From contig JBBRCF010000108.1 in NCBI GenBank assembly GCA_038205135.1, positions 1-11,801 on the forward strand: DNA of 11,801 nt. The letters are read 5' to 3'. The notes under the pieces are model-generated. The model was not told where the DNA came from. It made no database searches and saw only the letters and a list, made by a program, of their open reading frames with translations. The translations under genes and the position numbers were made by a program. Positions 6,743-11,801 of the stretch are shown in pieces. Every line of letters begins with the position of its first letter. Position 1 is the first letter of the stretch. Source of the DNA: UBA9554 sp038205135. Its GTDB lineage: Bacteria > Pseudomonadota > Alphaproteobacteria > Rhodobacterales > Rhodobacteraceae.

Positions 6743-7594
6743 GTGGTTTTCCGCCCGAACAGGCCCTGTGGGCGCACCAGCAGGATGACGACAAACAGCA
6801 GATAGGCAGCGGCAAGCGTCAGGCCGGGGTCGATGACGCTGGCCACGAAGGTTTCCAGCAGGCCCAGCAACAACGGTGCCGCGCACATCGCCAACCCCAC
6901 CCATGATGACGATCACCAGTGCCTTGAGGGTAAAGATCACGCCGGTTGACGCATCCAGCGTCAGGAAGGTGGAAATCAGCGCACCACCCGTCGCCGTCAC
7001 CGCGCCACCCAGCGCAAAGGCCAGCGCCGCCATTGCGCGGACGTCGATGCCAACAAGGCGCGCGCTGTCCGGCGCCACCGCAATCGCGCGGATCGAGATG
7101 CCCGTGCGCGACCGCGCCAGCCACAGCCACAGCGCGCCGCAGATCAGCACTGAGGCGGCAAAGGCGGTCAACCGGTTCGCGCCGTAGGTGTCGCCCAACA
7201 GTTGCACCGGCACCGACAGGTAGGAATAGCTGAAATAGTCGCCGCCAAAGAACGCCAGCATCAGGCCGACGCCGACAAACGACAACCCGAAGGTGGTCAG
7301 GACCGCGTCCACCTCCAGCTGCCCGCGCGATTTGGCGCGTTTCACCAGCGGGAGCAGGAAAATCATGTAGATCAGCCAGTTGGCCGCAAACGCCACCGGC
7401 GCTACCAGAAACACCGTCAGGATCGGGCTGACCTGACCGGCGGTATAGAACCAGAATGCGGCGAACCCGCCCGCGACCAGCATTTCGCCATTTGCCAGGT
7501 TCATGATCCGCGCCATGCCATATTGCAGGTTCAGGCCCATGGCGATCAGCGCATAGGTGCCGCCCAGCAAAAGCCCCGTGATGATGACGTCCAT
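6739..7594 (-). pseudogene. livH: LivH-like ABC transporter permease, frameshifted near its 3' end
   Basis: The frame from ATG 7594 (GGGGA six bases upstream) encodes a standard LivH start (MDVIITGLLLGGTYALIAMG), the NLANGEMLV motif, the SRTGISIRAIA coupling loop and IMGGVGDVRGT up to residue 240 (codon 6877-6875). Beyond that the frame turns into an Arg/Pro-rich tail. The expected LivH ending, LLLGLLETF then a hydrophobic helix and RPQGLFGRKTT with a TGA stop at 6741-6739, is present in another frame starting at 6873. Compared with the usual length of this segment (RGT-VVAG-LLLG) about 11 bp appear to be missing at 6874. The shifted frame meets livM in phase without a stop. It could be a real mutation or an assembly error; all parts needed for a 288-residue LivH are otherwise present. 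Confidence 0.8.
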
Positions 7595-7615
7595 GATATG
7601 TCCCCGATGGGTAAA

Positions 7616-7639
7616 CCGGGGCCGCGTCAGCGGCCCCGG
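7616..7639 (-). promoter_or_regulatory. Perfect hairpin in the livK-livH gap
   Basis: On the minus strand the arm CCGGGGCCGC (7639-7630) pairs perfectly with GCGGCCCCGG (7625-7616) around a TGAC loop, followed by TTTACC. It lies 22 bp before the livH start in the only sizeable gap of the operon (98 bp). A second, weaker stem, GGCCG/CGGCC (7670-7666 with 7658-7654), lies upstream. The U-run is short, so it is more likely a partial attenuator or an RNA-end stabiliser that keeps binding-protein mRNA in excess over permease mRNA, a common arrangement for ABC importers. Confidence 0.7.
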
Positions 7640-7692
7640 AGATGACCGGACCGGGCCGCACGACACGGCCTCGGCAAAGTCGTCAGGCAAGG

Positions 7693-8889
7693 TTACTTCC
7701 AGCCGGCCTTCTTGACCGGTTCGACCGCGCCGTCGCGGCCGGTGGACGTCACGCCCTTGAAGACGCCGCCCTGCCACTGGCCCACGGTCCAGAACGACGG
7801 ATTGTTGTTGTTCTCGTCGAAATCCATCGTGCCGATCACGGTTTCAAAGCTGTTGGCCTTGATGTGGTCGATGATCTTGGCGTTGTCCAAGCCGACCGCT
7901 TCGATCGACTGTTCCAGCACCTGGAACGTCGAATAGACCACCGCGCTGGCCCAATAGTCGGGCAACGTGCCGGTCACAGCTTCGTGGCGTTTGACATATT
8001 CCTGGAACGCCGGGCTGTCGACATTGACGCCGCCGATGCCCAGAACGCCCTCGATCGCCGGGCCGAACCGCTTGCCATAGCCCGGGAATGCGGTGGCGAC
8101 GGCGGTAAAGAACGCGCCTACCTGCAGGTCTTCGACCACGGCCAGTTCGGTCAGCGCAAAGGTATCCGGCGGATAGGACCACGCGACAAAAGCGTCAGGT
8201 GCGGCGGCCTTGGCGGCCTTCATCACCGGCGACAGGTCTTGGGTGCCCAGCGGATACGAGCTTTCATAGACGATTTCAAAACCGGCGGCTTCAAACGCGG
8301 GCTTGGCCACACCGGCCAGTTCGATGCCGAAGGCGTCCGCCACGTTGACCATGGCGATCTTGTTGCCGATGTCACCGCGTGCCTTCAGTTTGGTCAGCGT
8401 TTCGACGGCCCCCAGCGCGATGGCCTGCGCGCCGCCCAGCGAGATGAACACGTTGGGAAACTGCTTGGACAGGTCGGCGGCCTTGTCGGTGGTCGCGGTC
8501 GAGGTGATCATCGGAATGCCGTAGCGGGCATAGATCGGCGCGGCGGCCAGGTTCAGACCGGTGGAATAGGGCGGCAGCACGATCTGTGCCTTGTCCTGAT
8601 CGACCAGCCGCTGCACCGCCTTGATGGTTTCGCCGGGGTTGGTCTGGTCATCGTATTCCACGACTTCCAGTTTCATCTGCTTGCCGCCGACCTTCAGCCC
8701 GCCGCGCGCGTTCACGTCTTCGACCCACGGTTTCACGTTGGGCCAATAGGACACGGCGGCCCCGCCGGCCAAGGGACCGGTCTTGGGCGCGACTGCGCCG
8801 ACTTTCAGCATGTCCTGCGCGAAGGCGGGCGTGGTCATCCCGGCAATCAGCGCCAGCGTGGCAAGCGTGGTAAAGGTTCTGCGTTTCAT
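7693..8889 (-). CDS. livK: Periplasmic substrate-binding protein of HAAT-type ABC importer (LivK-like)
   Basis: A 398-residue type I periplasmic binding protein. A Sec signal peptide (MKRR, a hydrophobic stretch to about residue 18, predicted cleavage after AFA at 24) is followed by a mature protein starting QDMLKVGAVAPKTGPLAGG. That opening, and the segment with YDDQTNPGETIKAVQRLVDQDK, are typical of LivK/branched-chain-amino-acid-type receptors (Peripla_BP_6). It captures the ligand in the periplasm and delivers it to LivHM. HAAT receptors also bind aromatic acids, amides and urea, so the ligand is uncertain; the neighbouring aldehyde dehydrogenases favour an aromatic or aldehyde-related compound. 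GGGAGGA (8900-8894) precedes the ATG by four bases. It follows aldehyde dehydrogenase 2 by 50 bp. Confidence 0.92.
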   Translation of the reverse strand: MKRRTFTTLATLALIAGMTTPAFAQDMLKVGAVAPKTGPLAGGAAVSYWPNVKPWVEDVNARGGLKVGGKQMKLEVVEYDDQTNPGETIKAVQRLVDQDKAQIVLPPYSTGLNLAAAPIYARYGIPMITSTATTDKAADLSKQFPNVFISLGGAQAIALGAVETLTKLKARGDIGNKIAMVNVADAFGIELAGVAKPAFEAAGFEIVYESSYPLGTQDLSPVMKAAKAAAPDAFVAWSYPPDTFALTELAVVEDLQVGAFFTAVATAFPGYGKRFGPAIEGVLGIGGVNVDSPAFQEYVKRHEAVTGTLPDYWASAVVYSTFQVLEQSIEAVGLDNAKIIDHIKANSFETVIGTMDFDENNNNPSFWTVGQWQGGVFKGVTSTGRDGAVEPVKKAGWK

Positions 8890-8939
8890 GTCGTCCTCCC
8901 TGAAGGTTGTCCTGTTCGTCCGTGTTCCCGCCGCCCCCC

Positions 8940-10403
8940 TCAGGCGTCGGGCCTTTCCAAAGCGGCGGCCTGTTCAGTCTGGGCGTCCGCTTCGGTAAAC
9001 CATTGCAATTCGGTGAATTCGTCGATCACGGCAGTGCCGCCGAATTTGCCGTATCCCGACGCTTTCATGCCGCCATAAGGCATGGCGGGATCGTCGCAGA
9101 CGGTGGACCCGTTGACATGCACCACGCCGGCCTCGATCCGCCGGGCCACCGCGCGGGCGCGGGTCAGGTCGCGGCCCAGAACCGCCGCCGCGAGCCCGAA
9201 TTCGGTGTCGTTCGCCACCGTCACCGCCTCGTCGCTGTCGGCGACGCGGATAACGCCCACCACGGGGCCAAAGATTTCCTCATCATAGACCCGCATGCCA
9301 TAGGCCACGCGGTCCAACACGGTCGGCTGCATCATCGCACCCGCGATTTCGCCGCCGGTCACCAGCACGGCGCCCTTGGCGGTCGCGTCGTTCACCAGCC
9401 CTTTCAGGCGCAGCACGGCCTCGGGGCTGATGACGCGGCCCAGCGGCGCGTCGGCGGTTCCGGACCGGAGCGCCTCGGCTTCGGCGCGCAGGTGCGCCAC
9501 AAACCGGTCGGCGATGGCATTTTCCACCACGGCGCGGTCGGTGGACATGCAGACCTGCCCCTGATTGAAAAACGCGCCATGCGCGACCAGTTTTGCCGCG
9601 ACCGCCGGGTCGGCATCGGCCAGCACGACGGTGCAGGCCTTGCCCGACAGTTCCAGCAGGCAGCGTTTCAGGTGCCGCGCCGCCATGCCGGCGATTTCGC
9701 GGCCGACGCGGGTGGACCCGGTGAAATTCACCCGCCGTAAGGCGGGATGCGCGATCAATGCCTCGACCACGATGCGGGCATCCTCGGGCGCGCCGGACAC
9801 ATAGTTCAAAACACCCGGCGGCAGGCCGGCGTCGATCAGCGCGCGTGCCACCAGTTCATGCGTTTTCGGGCAGAGTTCCGACCCTTTCAGCACCACGGTA
9901 TTGCCCAGCGCCAAAGGTGCCGCCACAGCGCGGATCGCCAGCGTCACCGCGGCATTCCATGGCGCGATGCCCAGCACGACCCCTGCCGGACGGCGGTTCA
10001 GGCTGTAGCGAACCCCCGCATCCGGGGCCGGGGCGACAGTTTCGCCGATGGCATCCGCCAGCGTCGCGGCCTGCGCCAGTGTGGCCTGCGCGATGTCGAT
10101 GTTGAACCGCACCCAGGCCTCAGTCGCGCCCAGTTCCCGCGCGGCAGCAGCGATCACGTCGCCAGCGCGTTCTGCAAGCAGGGCGCTGGCGCGGTGCATG
10201 CAGGCTGCACGATCAGCAGCCGCCAGCCCGGACCAGCCGGGAAAGGCGGCGGCAGCAGCGTCAGCGGCCCGTTCGGCCTCGGCCACGCCACAGGCGGCCG
10301 CCGATGTGACCAGCGCACCGGTCATCACGTCGCGCCGTTCATAGGTGTTTACGGCGGGCGCCGCTACGGGCGCACCGTCGATGATGCCGTTTGCCACGAA
10401 CAC
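8940..10403 (-). CDS. NAD(P)-dependent aldehyde dehydrogenase (ALDH 2), GTG start
   Basis: A 487-residue aldehyde dehydrogenase and probable first gene of the operon. It has Asn150 in APWN, Lys173 in VLKGSE followed by CPKTH, FTGST at 227-231, general base Glu251 in ELSGK, nucleophile Cys285 in QGQVCMST and Glu376 in EIFGP. The KGSELCPKTH pattern and the region RRPAGVVLGIAPWN are typical of the vanillin/salicylaldehyde dehydrogenase group, so an aromatic aldehyde is the best guess; the substrate is not proven. I chose GTG at 10403-10401 because GGGGAGG (10415-10409) sits five bases upstream and the protein then has the normal family length. The open frame extends to 10547, but that would cover the divergent promoter region. 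It shares the QGQVCMST catalytic segment with ALDH 1 and could be a distant paralogue. Confidence 0.9.
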   Translation of the reverse strand: MFVANGIIDGAPVAAPAVNTYERRDVMTGALVTSAAACGVAEAERAADAAAAAFPGWSGLAAADRAACMHRASALLAERAGDVIAAAARELGATEAWVRFNIDIAQATLAQAATLADAIGETVAPAPDAGVRYSLNRRPAGVVLGIAPWNAAVTLAIRAVAAPLALGNTVVLKGSELCPKTHELVARALIDAGLPPGVLNYVSGAPEDARIVVEALIAHPALRRVNFTGSTRVGREIAGMAARHLKRCLLELSGKACTVVLADADPAVAAKLVAHGAFFNQGQVCMSTDRAVVENAIADRFVAHLRAEAEALRSGTADAPLGRVISPEAVLRLKGLVNDATAKGAVLVTGGEIAGAMMQPTVLDRVAYGMRVYDEEIFGPVVGVIRVADSDEAVTVANDTEFGLAAAVLGRDLTRARAVARRIEAGVVHVNGSTVCDDPAMPYGGMKASGYGKFGGTAVIDEFTELQWFTEADAQTEQAAALERPDA

Positions 10404-10408
10404 ATTAA

Positions 10409-10415
10409 CCTCCCC
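10409..10415 (-). promoter_or_regulatory. Ribosome binding site deciding the GTG start of ALDH 2
   Basis: GGGGAGG on the minus strand is five bases upstream of the GTG at 10403. No ATG in this frame nearby has a comparable site, so it fixes the start. Confidence 0.75.
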
Positions 10416-10545
10416 GACCGGGGCCTCCACCCCGGCGCGCGCCTGAGACGGGTGCTCCGTCACGCCGCGCCCTGCCACAATTCGGTTGACAGGCCGCCAA
10501 TTAAATGACGATCTGTGGGAAATTACTGTCATTTTGCGGGAATTC
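10416..10545. promoter_or_regulatory. Divergent promoter/operator region between ALDH 2 operon and AraC-type regulator
   Basis: This AT-richer stretch separates divergent genes. AAATGAC (10503-10509) and GTCATTT (10528-10534) form an inverted repeat with an 18-bp spacer. ATGACGATC (10505-10513) is also repeated inverted as GATCGTCAT (10552-10560), just inside the regulator gene. These half-sites are plausible binding sites for the neighbouring AraC protein. A TTGACA lies at 10486-10491 on the plus strand, but I see no good -10 box at the right distance, consistent with an activator-dependent promoter. Exact promoters are not assigned. Confidence 0.5.
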
Positions 10546-11502
10546 ATGCCGGATCGTCATCTTGCAAGGCCCGGACCACCCGCCAACATCGCGGCCACGC
10601 CGGATTACCCGGTGCACGCCGAACGGTTTCGCGCGGCCTTGCAGGCGCGGGTGCTGGGATTGGCGGGGCTGAACGCGGGCGGTTCCGGTGTGGGCGTCAG
10701 TTTCCGGGCGCTGCATCTGGAACGCGGCAGCGCCACGCTGACCGGCCCCGGGACCGGCCCGGATGACGAACGGGTGCTGGACGCGCCGATGACCGGCTGG
10801 TTCCCCTGGGCCGATGATTTGCGGCTGCATCTGGCGGCCGGCGCGCAGGGCACGCATCTGCTGTTGGGGCCCGCCGCGCTGGACCGTGCGTTGCGCCACC
10901 ACCCCGAAGCGGCGCATTTGCGGTATCTGGCGGGCCGCATCGGAGTGTTGCGGTTGTCGGACACCGGCAATGCACCGGACCGGGTCGCGTCCTGCTTTGA
11001 TGGCATTCTGGCCGAAACGCTGCGGCCGGGGCCGATGTCGGCGTCGGTGGTGGCGTCGCTGGTGCATGTGCTTCTGGTGCAGTTCTATCGCGGGCAGGCG
11101 ATGCGGGACGTGCGCAGCGATGCCGGCGGCGGCACCAGCCTTGCGGCGCAGTTAATTGCGTTGGTCGAGGAAAATTTCCGCGCCCACTGGTCGGTGGACC
11201 GCTATGCCGCGCGGCTGGGTGTGTCACGGGACCGGCTGACCGACATCTGCCAGCGGGTGCATGACCGTCCGCCCGGCGCGTTGATCCGGGGGCGTCTGGC
11301 GCTGGAAGCGCGGCTGTATCTGGAAAGCTCGCCCCTGTCGCTGGACCAGATCGCGGGCCGGCTGGGCTTTGCCGGGCCGGCACAATTCAGCCGTTTCGTC
11401 CGCGCCGTGACCGGATTGCCGCCGGGCCGGTATCGTCAGGACAACCGGCGGGTCGGCCAGACCGCAGGCGAGCCCGCCGCTGCACCCTATGCGTGGCCCT
11501 AG
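10546..11502 (+). CDS. AraC-family transcriptional regulator (HpaA/PobR-like HTH)
   Basis: A 318-residue regulator. The C-terminal 100 residues hold the two helix-turn-helix units of AraC proteins: WSVDRYAARLGVSRDRLTDI (about 215-234) and LSLDQIAGRLGFAGPAQFSR (about 264-283), followed by the family ending TGLPPGRYR. The phrasing VEENFRAHWSVDRYAARLGVS and RLALEARLYLESS is close to the HpaA/PobR group, which activates aromatic-acid catabolism. The N-terminal 190 residues should be the ligand-sensing part and are less recognisable. The ATG at 10546 has GCGGGA just upstream; an in-frame upstream start at 10486 would place the coding region over the operator repeats. It is divergent from the ALDH-transporter operon and is its likely controller; the TGAC/GTCA half-sites lie around its start. 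It ends 14 bp from the convergent CbiX-like gene. Confidence 0.88.
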   Translation: MPDRHLARPGPPANIAATPDYPVHAERFRAALQARVLGLAGLNAGGSGVGVSFRALHLERGSATLTGPGTGPDDERVLDAPMTGWFPWADDLRLHLAAGAQGTHLLLGPAALDRALRHHPEAAHLRYLAGRIGVLRLSDTGNAPDRVASCFDGILAETLRPGPMSASVVASLVHVLLVQFYRGQAMRDVRSDAGGGTSLAAQLIALVEENFRAHWSVDRYAARLGVSRDRLTDICQRVHDRPPGALIRGRLALEARLYLESSPLSLDQIAGRLGFAGPAQFSRFVRAVTGLPPGRYRQDNRRVGQTAGEPAAAPYAWP

Positions 11503-11516
11503 GGCTGTCGCGCTGT

Positions 11517-11801
11517 TCAGCCGCCCGGCGGCGTCAGGTCCGTGCTGAACCGGCACTGGGTGGCGCAGACCGGCACGCCCGCGCGGATGGCCGCCGCGAT
11601 CAGGGCCGGGATGCGCGGGTCCAAACCCAAGGCGGGCAACACGTCGCCCCGGAACCCCGATGCCTGCAGAGCCGCCGGGATATCCTGCATGACATGCCCG
11701 CCTTCGGCGGCAAAGAACGGCAGGCACAGGCTGCGAGGACCATAGCCGGTCGCCACAGCCAGACGCGGGTCCTGATCGATAAAGGCGGCGCGAGCGGTGA
11801 C
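11517..11801 (-). CDS. CbiX/SirB-like sirohydrochlorin chelatase, C-terminal part only
   Basis: The last 94 codons of a minus-strand gene are visible; it enters from the right edge. The segment SLCLPFFAAEGGHVMQDIPA, then ALGLDPRIPALIAAAI, matches the pattern of CbiX/SirB family proteins. In these, a GGHV histidine helps bind the metal, and the phrase 'ALG-DPR' follows. Such enzymes insert cobalt, iron or nickel into sirohydrochlorin for cobalamin or siroheme synthesis. The tail after this region holds CATQCRFSTD with two cysteines. Which metal, and whether the protein has one or two chelatase domains, cannot be told from this part. It is convergent with the AraC gene and probably unrelated to the transporter operon. 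Confidence 0.75.
   Translation of the reverse strand, partial: VTARAAFIDQDPRLAVATGYGPRSLCLPFFAAEGGHVMQDIPAALQASGFRGDVLPALGLDPRIPALIAAAIRAGVPVCATQCRFSTDLTPPGG

Larger units (their letters stand above)
5813..7594 (-). other. Continuous LivH-LivM reading frame created by the frameshift
   Basis: As sequenced, ATG 7594 reads through 593 codons to the livM stop at 5813: about 240 residues of LivH, then about 44 junk-frame residues rich in Arg, Pro and Cys, then all of LivM from its own Met. An automatic annotation may report this as one large permease. Fused LivH-LivM permeases do occur in nature, but here the linker replaces the last LivH helix and the lost ending is still readable in another frame, so I regard the fusion as a by-product. 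Confidence 0.7.

Noticed and set aside
7595..7777. N-terminal extension of LivH to an upstream start
   Set aside because: It would overlap the 3' end of livK and the hairpin; MDVIITG at 7594 is the normal LivH beginning.
7642..9078. Plus-strand open frame of 478 codons opposite livK
   Set aside because: It is the antisense of a gene with a clear signal peptide and family motifs; no ribosome site or recognisable domain.
10404..10547. N-terminal extension of ALDH 2 to an upstream ATG
   Set aside because: It would cover the divergent operator region and has no family similarity; the GTG at 10403 has a strong ribosome site.
1..11801. CRISPR arrays, insertion sequences or an integrase
   Set aside because: No regularly spaced repeats, transposase motifs or terminal repeats were seen in the window.

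Overview
The window is GC-rich DNA with the codon habits of an alphaproteobacterium. Gene order, the CbiX-type gene and the HpaA-like AraC regulator fit a Rhodobacteraceae/roseobacter-type genome. That placement is inference from style, not from a marker gene.

Left edge (1-805). A truncated minus-strand gene encodes the N-terminus of a DUF5131 (phage Gp37/Gp68-like, three-Cys-motif) protein. About 370 bp without a gene follows, holding one clear inverted repeat. Next is a minus-strand tRNA-Ser(UGA) with an encoded CCA, whose 3' end faces the DUF5131 gene. This arrangement is typical of an element integrated at a tRNA 3' end, but no attachment repeat or integrase is visible here. A hairpin plus T-tract lies between the tRNA and the next operon.

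Main block (806-10403, all minus strand). A tightly packed operon reads, in transcription order: aldehyde dehydrogenase 2 (GTG start), a periplasmic branched-chain/aromatic-type binding protein (livK-like), permeases livH-like and livM-like, ATPases livG-like and livF-like, aldehyde dehydrogenase 1, and a flotillin/SPFH membrane protein. Most junctions are ATGA overlaps or gaps under 50 bp. The exception is the 98-bp livK-livH gap, which contains a perfect 10-bp hairpin. livH carries a frameshift near its 3' end. The shifted frame stays open into livM, so the sequence as given encodes one 593-residue LivH-LivM reading frame. livF has a roughly 170-residue Pro/Ala-rich C-terminal extension and an odd Walker B motif.

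Right edge (10404-11801). A 142-bp divergent region with repeated TGAC/GTCA half-sites separates the operon from a plus-strand AraC-family regulator whose two-HTH C-terminus resembles HpaA/PobR regulators of aromatic catabolism. It is followed convergently by the C-terminal part of a CbiX/SirB-like chelatase that runs off the window.

Working model (inference): the AraC protein senses an aromatic or related compound and controls the divergent operon. The HAAT-type ABC transporter imports an aldehyde, or a precursor of one. The two NAD(P)-dependent aldehyde dehydrogenases oxidise it to the acid, and the flotillin organises or protects the membrane. No ring-cleavage or oxygenase gene is present to fix the substrate.
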